Under the pieces are notes generated by a model. That model searched no databases, had not been told where the DNA came from, and worked only from the letters and a program-made list of their open reading frames with translations. Below, piece by piece: positions 17,672-25,701 of a stretch of 64,000 nucleotides of DNA. Both the position numbers and the translations under genes were made by a program. The stretch is from Massilia yuzhufengensis (GTDB lineage Bacteria; Pseudomonadota; Gammaproteobacteria; Burkholderiales; Burkholderiaceae_D): positions 62,001 to 126,000 of the forward strand of contig NZ_FOLD01000011.1 of assembly GCF_900112225.1 (NCBI RefSeq), read 5' to 3'. Numbering within the stretch: the stretch's first letter is position 1; the number at the start of each line of letters is the position of its first letter.

Positions 17672-18292
17672 ATGCAACCGATCTCTTCCGCCGTCCATAT
17701 CATGCATACCGACCCGATCATGACGGTCGGCTTGCGCGCCGTGCTGGCCGACCAGCCGGGCCTGCGCGTGACGACCCACCTCGACCAGCCCGAAGCCCAG
17801 CGCGTGGCCCGGGTGCTGGTAGGCGACTACGACACCGGGGTGGCGCTGGCGCGCCAGCCAGGCGGCATCGCGCCGCCGTGGGTGCTGGTGGTGACCCAGT
17901 TCGACAAGGAGTGGGAAGTCCGGCTGGCGATGGACGCCGGCGTGGCCGGCTACCTGCTGCAGTCCTGCAGCCCGGACGAGCTGGTGCACGCGGTCGGACA
18001 GCTGATGCGCGGCCAGCGCTACCTGAGCGAATCGATGTCGCGCAGCGTCGCCGACAGCCTTACCCGCGAGTCGCTGACCGGGCGCGAGACCGACGTCCTG
18101 CAGCTGCTGGCGCAGGGCTGCTGCAACAAGTCGATTGCGCGCAAGCTCGGCATCGGGGTGGGCACCGTGAAGACCCACGTCAAGGGCGTGATGAGCAAGC
18201 TCGACGCCACCGCGCGCACCCACGCGGTGGTGGTGGCGACCCAGCGCGGCCTGATCCGGCCCGGCGCCAGTGCCGGGATCCAGGTCGGCTGA
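17672..18292 (+). CDS. LuxR/NarL-family response regulator with atypical receiver
   Basis: The 206-residue protein has a receiver-like N-terminal domain (about 7-120) and a C-terminal LuxR-type helix-turn-helix (ESLTGRETDVLQLLAQGC, then LGIGVGTVKTHVKGVMSKLD, about 143-190). The receiver is degenerate. The acidic patch is reduced to HTDP, the phospho-acceptor region reads VLVGDYDTG (Asp52 or Asp54), and the invariant Lys after the GY motif is Gln97 (GYLLQS). It may therefore act without phosphorylation. No kinase gene is adjacent, so it is an orphan. It is divergent from nsrR across 165 bp and convergent with the GGDEF gene. Confidence 0.85.
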   Translation: MQPISSAVHIMHTDPIMTVGLRAVLADQPGLRVTTHLDQPEAQRVARVLVGDYDTGVALARQPGGIAPPWVLVVTQFDKEWEVRLAMDAGVAGYLLQSCSPDELVHAVGQLMRGQRYLSESMSRSVADSLTRESLTGRETDVLQLLAQGCCNKSIARKLGIGVGTVKTHVKGVMSKLDATARTHAVVVATQRGLIRPGASAGIQVG

Positions 18293-18301
18293 CCCGCTTT
18301 T

Positions 18302-19951
18302 TCAGGCTTCGCGCACTACCCAGCGCCCATCGCACAGGTAGGCCGCGCGGTTCCTGCCCGCATTCTTGGCCACATACATCGCCGCATCGGCGCGCGAGAG
18401 CAGGGTGTCGGCTGTGTCCCCCTTGCCGTACAGCGCCAGGCCGATGCTGGCGCCGGGCTCAGTGCGGCCTTCGAGTGCCGGATAGGGCTCGGCGGCGGCC
18501 TGCAGGATCTTGTGGCAGACCTGGCCGGCGTCGACCCAGGGGTCGGCCAGGTGGTCGAGCAGCACCACGAATTCGTCGCCCGCCAGGCGCGCCACGCCAT
18601 CGGTGCGGCGCACCGAGGCCAGCAGGCGGCGCCCGAACTCGATCAGCACCGCGTCGCCCACTTCGTGGCCACAGATATCGTTGACCGTCTTGAAGCCGTC
18701 GAGGTCGATGAACATCAGCACCAGCGTATGCGGGGCGCGGCCGCTGGCGTCGATCGCATGCTGCAGCCGGCCCATGAACTCGTAGCGGTTGGGCAGGCCG
18801 GTCAGGAAGTCGTGGGTGGCGCGGTAGTGCAGCTGCTCGGACATGCGGCGCTGCTCGGAGACGTCGCGCAGGAAGGCGTGGAAGTAGCACGCACCGCCCA
18901 GCGACACCACGCCGACCGTCATCTCCACCAGGATCTCGCTGCCGTCCTTGCGCAGGGCCGGCGTCTCGACCCGCTTGCGCGGCACGTCGCACTCGCCGCT
19001 GTCCAGGAACGCGGCGAGCCCGGCCAGGTGATGGCTGCGCGTCCGCTCCGGCGCCAGCAGGGTCGCCATCGGCTGTCCGATCGCCTCGGCGGCGCTCCAG
19101 CCGAAGGTGGCTTCGGCCTGCTTGTTCCATTCGGTGATGATGCCGCGCTCGTCCATGCCGACGAACGCGTCGTTGGCGTTGTCGATCAGGAGGCGGATTT
19201 TTTGTTCCTGGCTGCGCAGCCGCTCTTCGCTTTCGATCTGGGCGGTCACCTCGCGCACCGAGCAGTACAGCAGCCCGCTCTCGACCGCGCGCGTGCTCCA
19301 CTCCAGCCAGCGGTAGCCGCCGCCGGCATGCAGGTAGCGGTTGCGGAAGCCCTTGGTCACGCTGCCGCTGTAGATGTTTGCTGCTTCCGCCAGGGTGGCG
19401 TCGACGTCGTCGGGATGGACGAATTCGATGAAGGGACGCCCGGTCAGGTCGTCCTGGGTCCAGCCCAGCGCATCGGTCCAGGCCGGGTTGACCTGCTGCA
19501 GGAAGCCGTCGGTGCCGGCGATGGCCAGCAGGTCGGCGGACAGCGCAAAGAAGGCGTCGCGGTCTTCCACGGCCTTCTTCTGCTGGCTGATGTCGACCAC
19601 TTGCGCGATGAAGCATTCGGGCGTGCCCGCGGTGTCGCGGCTGATCGATACCGTCAGCAGGCCCCAGACCACCCGGCCATCGGCATGCCGGTAGCGCTTT
19701 TCCAGGTTGTAGGAATCGATGGCGCCGGCCAGCAGGCGCTCGAGCAAGCGGAGGTCGGCCTCGAGGTCGTCCGGGTGGGTGACGTCCTGGAAGGTGCGCG
19801 CCTGCAGCTCCTCGCGCTGGTAGCCGAGGATGCGGCACAGCGCCGGATTGACCTCGAGCCAGTGCCCCTGCATGCCCACGAGGGCCATGCCCACGGGCGA
19901 ATCGGCGAAGGCGGTAAAGAAATAGTCAGAGGTGGGAGTGCGCGTCGGCAT
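18302..19951 (-). CDS. Diguanylate cyclase with three PAS domains
   Basis: The 549-residue protein has three PAS/PAC units (about 10-125, 130-245 and 250-370) and a C-terminal GGDEF domain (about 375-540). The active-site motif is AGDEF (457-461), an accepted variant. An inhibitory-site RRTD lies at 448-451, the proper five residues upstream, so product feedback is expected. No membrane segment or signal peptide is visible, so it is probably a cytoplasmic sensor making cyclic di-GMP. Gene context next to ycgR and flagellar genes suggests motility control. The ligands of the PAS domains cannot be read from the sequence. Confidence 0.93.
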   Translation of the reverse strand: MPTRTPTSDYFFTAFADSPVGMALVGMQGHWLEVNPALCRILGYQREELQARTFQDVTHPDDLEADLRLLERLLAGAIDSYNLEKRYRHADGRVVWGLLTVSISRDTAGTPECFIAQVVDISQQKKAVEDRDAFFALSADLLAIAGTDGFLQQVNPAWTDALGWTQDDLTGRPFIEFVHPDDVDATLAEAANIYSGSVTKGFRNRYLHAGGGYRWLEWSTRAVESGLLYCSVREVTAQIESEERLRSQEQKIRLLIDNANDAFVGMDERGIITEWNKQAEATFGWSAAEAIGQPMATLLAPERTRSHHLAGLAAFLDSGECDVPRKRVETPALRKDGSEILVEMTVGVVSLGGACYFHAFLRDVSEQRRMSEQLHYRATHDFLTGLPNRYEFMGRLQHAIDASGRAPHTLVLMFIDLDGFKTVNDICGHEVGDAVLIEFGRRLLASVRRTDGVARLAGDEFVVLLDHLADPWVDAGQVCHKILQAAAEPYPALEGRTEPGASIGLALYGKGDTADTLLSRADAAMYVAKNAGRNRAAYLCDGRWVVREA

Positions 19952-20040
19952 CGGATCACCCGGATTGAATATTCACCAAGTGTAGCCGATCTACTGTTCA
20001 GCAACTAGTCAAATTGCCGAACAGTCAAGCTGTGCGCGGA

Positions 20041-20790
20041 TCAGGCCAGGCCGGCCAGGCGTGCATTGCGCTCGCGTTCGAGCTTGGTGATATAGCGCTG
20101 GACCCCAGCCATGCCGCCGCGCGAGATGTCGACGAACTGCAGGCCGATGCGGCGGTTGCTCTTGTTGTTCAACAGCGTCATGTCGAGCGAGTTGCGCAGT
20201 TGCAAGGACACCACGACCGGACCGATTTCCGGCAGTTCGATGCGGCAGTTGGGGATGGTCTCGCCGATCGTCGTGCCGAGCTGGAGCTTGTTGTCGAGGA
20301 TGGCGATGCCGCCGCAGCTGATGTCGTGCAGCGGGAACACGGCAGTGCCGGCGCCCGATTCGATCGGCAGCGGGATGATCGCGCGCACCGGGTTCGACAC
20401 TGGCGTTTCCATCCGGTAGTACTCGCGGCGCTGCAGGCGGATCAGGGTCAAGGGGATATCGGCGCGCAGCGCGGCATTGCCCTCGAACAGGGTAGGGCGC
20501 AGGTTCTCGGCAGTGAACAGGATGCGGATCTTGTCGAGCGAGGTCTCGCAGCGCACCTTGCCGGCTTCGACGATGCGGTCGTTCTGGCTGCGGTCGATCG
20601 ACCGGTCCAGCACCACCGTATTGGTGTCGGGATCCACTTCCAGCACGGTGGTGACGCAGACGTCGGCTTCGCCCTTGACCAGCATGCGGATCAGCTGGTG
20701 CTTCTCGCCGATCTGGCGCAGCAGCGCCATGATTTCACGGCGCGACGCCACCTCGTAGTCGTGCCAGTTCTCGAGTTCCTGATTATTCAT
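20041..20790 (-). CDS. ycgR: Flagellar brake protein YcgR (PilZ domain)
   Basis: YcgR binds cyclic di-GMP and slows or biases the flagellar motor at the switch or stator. The 249-residue protein has an N-terminal YcgR domain (about 10-110) and a PilZ domain. Both c-di-GMP signature parts are present: RREYYR (121-126) and DISCGG (156-161). The chosen start, MNNQELENWHDYEVAS at 20790, matches family length; upstream in-frame codons overlap the flhB-like gene and are not family-like. It overlaps that gene by 8 bp and is the last gene of the fliC-to-ycgR direction. Confidence 0.93.
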   Translation of the reverse strand: MNNQELENWHDYEVASRREIMALLRQIGEKHQLIRMLVKGEADVCVTTVLEVDPDTNTVVLDRSIDRSQNDRIVEAGKVRCETSLDKIRILFTAENLRPTLFEGNAALRADIPLTLIRLQRREYYRMETPVSNPVRAIIPLPIESGAGTAVFPLHDISCGGIAILDNKLQLGTTIGETIPNCRIELPEIGPVVVSLQLRNSLDMTLLNNKSNRRIGLQFVDISRGGMAGVQRYITKLERERNARLAGLA

Positions 20791-21145
20791 TGCTTGTGCC
20801 AGCGTTCGCCGCGTCGTCCAGGTTGAGGTGGGGCGTCGGATCGGGCGGGGGCGGTAGCAGTTGCTGTGCCCCATTCTTTTGAGCCGACTCAATATGATAT
20901 AGCCACGCCAACAGTTCCGCAATTGCGCGATACAGGGCAGGGGGGATCTCACGGTCGAGATCGACCCCCATCAGCAGCTGGACCAGCTCTTTCGACTCGT
21001 GGACGAACACGCCGGCGTCCTGCGCGCGGCGCATGATCTGCTCGGCGACCAGGCCCTGGCCCTTGGCCACGACCCGGGGCGCCGCGTCGCCCTTGCCGTA
21101 GGCGATGGCGACGGCGTTCTGGCGCCGCTTGCCTGGCCCGGTCAT
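20783..21145 (-). CDS. FlhB C-terminal-domain paralogue (FhlB/FlhX-like)
   Basis: The 120-residue protein resembles only the cytoplasmic domain of the export-gate switch FlhB: AVAIAYGKGDAAPRVVAKGQ, LVAEQIMRRAQDAGVFVHES and DREIPPALYRAIAELLAWLY. The FlhB membrane region is absent. The autocleavage motif NPTH is not present; the equivalent position starts with QNAVAIAY. The start at 21145 overlaps the stop of the fliK-like gene in an ATGA junction, so the pair is likely co-translated. Such stand-alone domains occur in many flagellar loci and can partly replace the FlhB C-domain in some bacteria. The function here is inferred. Confidence 0.88.
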   Translation of the reverse strand: MTGPGKRRQNAVAIAYGKGDAAPRVVAKGQGLVAEQIMRRAQDAGVFVHESKELVQLLMGVDLDREIPPALYRAIAELLAWLYHIESAQKNGAQQLLPPPPDPTPHLNLDDAANAGTSNE

Positions 21146-22278
21146 CCTGCTTTGTCGCCGGGTTGGGCCGAGCGCACCTCGAAGCCGGCCAGCTCGGTGC
21201 CGGCGGCGTCCAGGGCGCCGGCCAGGCTGCCCATGTTCTGGCGCAGCAGGGCGGCGGTGGCGTCGCTGGCGGCGGAAAACTGCAGTTGCAGGCGCCCGCC
21301 GGCCAAGGTCAGGCGCGCATCGACCTCGCCAAGGCCAGGGAATGTCAGGCGCAGCCGGCTGTGCCATGGCGCCTCGGGCTCGCCGCCTTCCTCATGGCCC
21401 TGGCGCGTGTCGCGCTGCACTTCGAGCTGCATCGGCTGTCCCGGCCACAGCTTGCCCTGCCAGGTAAGCTGGGCCTGCTCCTGGGTGGCCAGCTGCAGGT
21501 TGATGAACTGGGCGGTGGACGGGTCGGTGGGCTGCTGGCGTACGCCCTCGCGCGCCAGCTGCTGCTGGGGTTCGGCATCGAGCTCGGCCAGCGGGCGCGC
21601 GCCCTGCGCCCATTCGGCCACGTGCGATTCGTAGAACAGGCCGCTCTTGCCCACGGCCTGCTGCAGGCCGGCCGCGATGCTGGGCGCGTCGGCGCCGGCC
21701 GCGGCCACCAGCGGGGCGCGTCCGATCAGCGACGTCATCGGCGTCTCGGCCTTCTGGGCGGCGGCGATCACGCCGCCGATGGCCTTGCCGGCCTGGCTCA
21801 GGGTGGTGTTGTTGGCTTCGGCGCCGCCGGGCAGGGCGGCCGCAGCGGCGGTGGCCTGCAGCAGCGCGGCGGCACGCCCGACCGCGGCGCCGGCCTGCGC
21901 CGCGCTGCCTTCGCGCATGCCAAGCGGCGCCTTGGCCGGATCGGCGCCCTCGGGCAGCGGGGGGCCGGCTTCGGAAAACACCGGGGTGGCGCCGGCGCCG
22001 ACCTGAAAGGTGGGGCGCGGCGTCACCGACACCAGGGTCAGCGGCACGTCGGCGCCGACCTGGGCGCCTGGCGGCAGCTGCATGCGGGTGGGAATATTGG
22101 CGACCTTGACGACGAAGCTGCCGTCGGTCAGTTTGGCGAGGATTTCACCGTGCAGCGCCTTGCCCAGCTGGGGAGCCAAGGCGCGCTGGAACGCCTGCTG
22201 GCGCGGGTCGGCGACCGCCTCGGCCGGTAATGCCGGCCCGATTTTCACGACGGCGGAAACGAGTTCGCGCGGCAGCAT
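21142..22278 (-). CDS. Second flagellar hook-length control (FliK)-like protein
   Basis: The 378-residue protein starts MLPRELVSAVVKIGPALPAE and has an N-terminal part with GEILAKLTDGSFVVKVANIP. The Ala/Gly-rich centre is long. The C-terminal domain resembles Flg_hook: GKLWPGQPMQLEVQRDT, SRLRLTFPGLGEVDARLTLA and GRLQLQFSAASDATAALLRQ. It differs clearly from fliK at 9414-10733. It is coupled to the FlhB-C-like gene downstream and lies 19 bp after fliT. It may be an export-related partner for the FlhB paralogue; the role is inferred from context. Confidence 0.82.
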   Translation of the reverse strand: MLPRELVSAVVKIGPALPAEAVADPRQQAFQRALAPQLGKALHGEILAKLTDGSFVVKVANIPTRMQLPPGAQVGADVPLTLVSVTPRPTFQVGAGATPVFSEAGPPLPEGADPAKAPLGMREGSAAQAGAAVGRAAALLQATAAAAALPGGAEANNTTLSQAGKAIGGVIAAAQKAETPMTSLIGRAPLVAAAGADAPSIAAGLQQAVGKSGLFYESHVAEWAQGARPLAELDAEPQQQLAREGVRQQPTDPSTAQFINLQLATQEQAQLTWQGKLWPGQPMQLEVQRDTRQGHEEGGEPEAPWHSRLRLTFPGLGEVDARLTLAGGRLQLQFSAASDATAALLRQNMGSLAGALDAAGTELAGFEVRSAQPGDKAG

Positions 22279-22297
22279 CCGTCAGGCTTGCCCTGCC

Positions 22298-22624
22298 TCA
22301 GGCGCCGTAGGCGTGGGCGAGGCGACGCTGGGTGCGGGTGTTGCTCATCAGGGCCGACAGTTCGGCCAGTTTCGGCATCGCCAGGTCACGGATGCGGCGG
22401 TCGTCGTCCAGCAGCTTCTTGAGGATGGCGATCTTCTTGACCCGCTGTTCGCCCTGGAAGGGCGTGCCGGCTTCGCCGCTGCGCAGGAGCGCCACCTGGC
22501 TGGCGCAATGGCCTTCCAGTTGGGTCACGCGGTCCCAGTCGCTGCTGGTGGCGGCGTCGAGCATCTGGCCGCTCAGTTCGACCATCGATTCGTAGACTGC
22601 CAGGACTTCTGTGGTGGACATCAT
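22298..22624 (-). CDS. fliT: Flagellar protein FliT
   Basis: FliT is the export chaperone of the filament cap protein FliD and, in enterics, a regulator of FlhDC. The 108 residues are helical (TEVLAVYESMVELSGQMLDA, KIAILKKLLDDDRRIRDLAM) and end in a basic tail (NTRTQRRLAHAYGA). Length is typical. It starts 3 bp after the fliS stop, in the conserved fliD-fliS-fliT order. Two consecutive Met codons make the exact start uncertain by one residue. Confidence 0.92.
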   Translation of the reverse strand: MMSTTEVLAVYESMVELSGQMLDAATSSDWDRVTQLEGHCASQVALLRSGEAGTPFQGEQRVKKIAILKKLLDDDRRIRDLAMPKLAELSALMSNTRTQRRLAHAYGA

Positions 22625-22627
22625 GGC

Positions 22628-23077
22628 TCAGGCTCCCGCGAAAGCGGCGACCGGGGCGCTGGCCGGTGCGTTCACGGGCGTGCCCCCCGGCACGCCGATG
22701 GCATTCCAGGCTTCGCGCAGTTCGTTCAGCAGGCCGGCCACTTCTTCCAGGATCTCCGGCTGGTTCTGCAGGTTTGCCACCAGCAGGCGCTGTTGCATGT
22801 ACTCGTACAGGGCGTCGAGGTTCTCGCCGATCTGGCCGCCCGCCTTCTTGTCGAGGCTGGCGCGCAGGCCGTTTTCGATGATCTGGATCGCCTTCGAGAC
22901 CGCCTTGCCTTTTTCGGCGATGTTACCGGACTTCATGTGCACCAGTGCGCTGCGCACGGCCGTCACGGCACCGTCGAACAGCATCACGATCAGCGTGTGC
23001 GGGCTGGCCGCCATCACGCCGGTTTCGACGCCGACCTTGGCATAGGCGCTGGCGCCGCTCTTCATGGTTCCAAACAT
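22628..23077 (-). CDS. fliS: Flagellin chaperone FliS
   Basis: FliS binds the C-terminus of flagellin and prevents premature polymerisation before export. The 149-residue product contains AYAKVGVETGVMAASPHTLI, VMLFDGAVTAVRSALVHMKS, the Lys-containing KAIQIIENGLRASLDKKAGG and LDALYEYMQQRLLVANLQNQ, all typical of FliS. The C-terminus has a short Pro/Ala extension. It begins 31 bp after the fliD stop. Confidence 0.96.
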   Translation of the reverse strand: MFGTMKSGASAYAKVGVETGVMAASPHTLIVMLFDGAVTAVRSALVHMKSGNIAEKGKAVSKAIQIIENGLRASLDKKAGGQIGENLDALYEYMQQRLLVANLQNQPEILEEVAGLLNELREAWNAIGVPGGTPVNAPASAPVAAFAGA

Positions 23078-23108
23078 GGTTCTATCCTTCGTAAGATGCG
23101 TTGCCCGC

Positions 23109-25151
23109 TCAGCCGTTCATCGAGCTCAGTTGAGCCAGTTGCTGGGTCAGGTAGTTGCTGGTCGACGTCATCCTGCCGATCGCCACGTCGAGCGCGGTGA
23201 ATTGGGCAAGGTAGCGTTTTTCAGTGGCGGCCAGGCGCGTATTGAGTGCGTCGCGGGCCTTGCCGATATCGGTAACGGTTTTCTGCAAGCTGGTGGTCTG
23301 CCCGTTCACCAGTCCGTCGGTGCTGGTGAACTGTTCCAGCAGCTTGGTCATCTGGTCGGCATAGCCGCGCGAATAGGCGACCGTGCCGCGGTCGGCCGGG
23401 GCGCCGCCGCCGGTGATCTCGAGTTTCAGGCCGCTGAGCACCGAGGCGGTGCCGCCGGTGAGGAACTGGCCCGAGCCGGTCGCGGCCACGCCGCCGATCG
23501 TGCCCTGCACGTCGGTGCCGTCGGTCGGGGTGGCGCTCTGGAACAGGTCGCTGGCGCCGGAGCCGCTGACCACGATCTTCGAGGCCGAGCCGTAGCGGTT
23601 CGATTCGATTTCCAGCTTGCCGTCGGCATCGGCGCGCACCGTGACGGCGGCGCCGGCGCCCACCAGTTCGGAGGTGCCGTTGACCTTGGCCTGCAGGGCA
23701 GCGGCGAGCGAGCTGGCGGTGTAGGTGGCCGGCGGCAGGGTCACCGAGGTGCTGACCCCGTCCACCGTCACATTGATCTGGTCGTTCACGCCGGCATTGA
23801 TCACCAGGTTGGCCGCGGCGGTGCCGGCGACGCTGCCGCGCGTGGCCAGGGCCGACACGTGCAGGGTGCCGGAACCGGCGGCGGTCGATGCGGTGGAGCC
23901 GTTGTAGCTGACCAGGGGGTCGGTGGTGGTGCCGATCGAGGCGAACAGGCCGGCGATGTCGTTGAAGTTGCTCGTCATCGCCTTGGTCAGCTTGGCGCTG
24001 TCGAGCGCCAGGGTGCCGTCCTTCTGGAACGACACGCCGACCTGGGTCAGGTTGTTGAAGGCGCCGGCGGAGCCCTCCAGCGGCTGGCCCAGCATCGAGC
24101 GGATCGAGGTCTGGATATTGCGCACCGACGCTTCGCCCAGCAGCGGGCCGCCGGTCTTGGTGGCGGCGTCGTAGGAGGTGAGCTGCTTGATCGTCTTGTC
24201 GAGGTCGTTATACGCCTTGACCAGGCTGGTGACGGCGCCCTGCACCGAGTTGGTGTCGCGCGCCACCGTCACCGCCGTGCTGCCGATCTTGCTCAGCGTG
24301 AGGGACACGCCCTGGATCGCTTCGCCGACGCTGCGGTTGGCCGAGGTGACGGCGATGCCGTTGACGGTCAGCGCACTGTCCTGCGCGGCCGAGCTCTGGG
24401 TCATGGCCTGGGTGCCGGCCGGGTCGTAGGCGAGCAGGTTCTTCAGGGTGTCGTCCACGGGCGCGGTCGGGTCGCGATCCACCGTGATCTTCATGCTCTG
24501 CTTGGCGCCGGTCTTGTCGGAGGTGAGCACCAGGTGGTTCGGGGTCGCGCTGCCGTCCGACACGATGGTCGCGGTGACGCCCATGCCAGCCTTGTTGATG
24601 GCGTCGCGGATGCCCTGCAGCGAATTGTTGCTGGCGTCGATGACGATGCTGCCGCCCGACTGGTCCGGGTTCTGGGTGAAGACCGGGTCGGGCGGGGTGG
24701 CGGCGGGGTCGTTGACGTAGGCGCCGGAGACCAGCTTGCCGCCGGTGATCGCGCCGAACTGGATGCTCAGCGTGGTCTTGGCGCCGTCGCCGACCGGCGT
24801 TGTGCTGCTGGCCTGGCCGGCCGAGGCGATGGTCTGGGCCTGGGCCAGGCGCTGGACGTCGACGGTATAGGTACCGGGAACCGACTTGTTGGTGGCGCTG
24901 GCACCCAAGATGGTGGTGTCGGCGGCGGTCGCGCTCACGGCCTGGAACTTGGCCGGCGTGCGCAGGGCATCGAGCGCGCTCTGGAAGCTGGTCAGGGAAC
25001 CCTTCAGGGTGCCGAAGGCGGAAACCTTGGAGAGGTAGGCGGCTTCCTTCTTGGCGAGCGCGTTCAGCGGCAACGCCTCGACCTGCATCAGCTGGCTGAC
25101 GAAGCCCTTGACGTCGAGGTTGGAACCTATGCCTGGCGATGAGAGTGCCAC
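23109..25151 (-). CDS. fliD: Flagellar filament cap protein FliD (HAP2)
   Basis: FliD forms the cap that folds flagellin at the filament tip. The 680-residue protein starts MALSSPGIGSNLDVKGFVSQ and has the FliD N-terminal domain (LMQVEALPLNALAKKEAAYL). The long central adhesin-like region is rich in Thr, Ser, Gly and Val. The C-terminal coiled coil ends in TSTSNYLTQQLAQLSSMNG. It is considerably longer than E. coli FliD (468), mostly in the central domain. A strong sigma28 promoter lies 33 bp upstream at 25185-25211. Confidence 0.97.
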   Translation of the reverse strand: MALSSPGIGSNLDVKGFVSQLMQVEALPLNALAKKEAAYLSKVSAFGTLKGSLTSFQSALDALRTPAKFQAVSATAADTTILGASATNKSVPGTYTVDVQRLAQAQTIASAGQASSTTPVGDGAKTTLSIQFGAITGGKLVSGAYVNDPAATPPDPVFTQNPDQSGGSIVIDASNNSLQGIRDAINKAGMGVTATIVSDGSATPNHLVLTSDKTGAKQSMKITVDRDPTAPVDDTLKNLLAYDPAGTQAMTQSSAAQDSALTVNGIAVTSANRSVGEAIQGVSLTLSKIGSTAVTVARDTNSVQGAVTSLVKAYNDLDKTIKQLTSYDAATKTGGPLLGEASVRNIQTSIRSMLGQPLEGSAGAFNNLTQVGVSFQKDGTLALDSAKLTKAMTSNFNDIAGLFASIGTTTDPLVSYNGSTASTAAGSGTLHVSALATRGSVAGTAAANLVINAGVNDQINVTVDGVSTSVTLPPATYTASSLAAALQAKVNGTSELVGAGAAVTVRADADGKLEIESNRYGSASKIVVSGSGASDLFQSATPTDGTDVQGTIGGVAATGSGQFLTGGTASVLSGLKLEITGGGAPADRGTVAYSRGYADQMTKLLEQFTSTDGLVNGQTTSLQKTVTDIGKARDALNTRLAATEKRYLAQFTALDVAIGRMTSTSNYLTQQLAQLSSMNG

Positions 25152-25184
25152 TGTGCCTCCTACGGAAAACGATAATGTAAGTCA

Positions 25185-25211
25185 TTATCGGCAGAAGCCA
25201 TCCCAGCTTTA
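25185..25211 (-). promoter_or_regulatory. Sigma28 (FliA) promoter of fliD
   Basis: On the minus strand the -35 is TAAAGCTG (25211-25204), the spacer is exactly 11 bases, and the -10 is GCCGATAA (25192-25185), a perfect match to the sigma28 -10 consensus. The element ends 33 bp before the fliD start, giving a short leader. It should drive fliD-S-T and perhaps the following genes. Confidence 0.85.
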
Positions 25212-25230
25212 ACGGGGAATTTCCCCGTTA
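25210..25230 (-). terminator. Hairpin after flaG
   Basis: TAACGGGGAA and TTCCCCGTTA form a near-perfect palindrome 14 bp beyond the flaG stop. It touches the -35 of the fliD promoter. No T-run follows on the minus strand. It may be a weak terminator, or a structural element that insulates the fliD promoter from flaG transcription. Confidence 0.45.
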
Positions 25231-25244
25231 CTTCATACCATTGC

Positions 25245-25622
25245 TCAGGCCTGTTGGCGGATCAGCAAGCCTTGCAGGCGATCAAGAGCCTTGGCGATCT
25301 CGAGCGCCTCCTTGCTGGGCATCTGGCGGATCACTTCGCGGGTCTCGGGATCGATCACCTTGACCACCTGGCGCTTGCTGTCGTCGTCCAGCGAGAACTC
25401 GAGGCTGTGCGAGAGCGACTTCATGGTCTTGTTGATGCTGTCCAGGGCCTTGTCGACATCGGCGGGGCTGGCAGGCTTGCCGGCGGCGTCTGCCTGCTTG
25501 GCGCCGTCGACCGGCTTCGCGCTGGTCGCGGCCGGGGTCGAGGCGGGTGCCGGTGACTGGGTGCGGGGCAGGACGATCGGGTCGGCGCCCGTTGTAGTAA
25601 TGCCTTGTGGCTGCAGTTGCAT
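25245..25622 (-). CDS. flaG: FlaG family protein
   Basis: FlaG proteins affect filament length in Pseudomonas, Campylobacter and others. The 125-residue protein has a variable N-terminal half (Thr/Ala/Pro-rich, then DGAKQADAAGKPASPADVDK). The conserved C-terminal FlaG domain follows: LEFSLDDDSKRQVVKVIDPE and TREVIRQMPSKEALEIAKAL. It sits between fliC and fliD on the same strand, the standard place for flaG. Its mode of action is not established. Confidence 0.93.
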   Translation of the reverse strand: MQLQPQGITTTGADPIVLPRTQSPAPASTPAATSAKPVDGAKQADAAGKPASPADVDKALDSINKTMKSLSHSLEFSLDDDSKRQVVKVIDPETREVIRQMPSKEALEIAKALDRLQGLLIRQQA

Positions 25623-25645
25623 GGCGACTCCTCAAATGGAAAATT

Positions 25646-25671
25646 CCCCGGGCGGTAAAAACCGGCCGGGG
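25646..25671 (-). terminator. Terminator downstream of fliC
   Basis: On the minus strand, CCCCGGCCGGT pairs with ACCGCCCGGGG (one bulge) around a T-rich loop, and AATTTTCC follows. It starts 31 bp after the fliC stop and lies 23 bp upstream of the flaG start. It probably reduces read-through from the strongly expressed flagellin gene. Confidence 0.6.
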
Positions 25672-25701
25672 AGTGGGATGTGCTACCTGTCCTTGAAGGG
25701 A

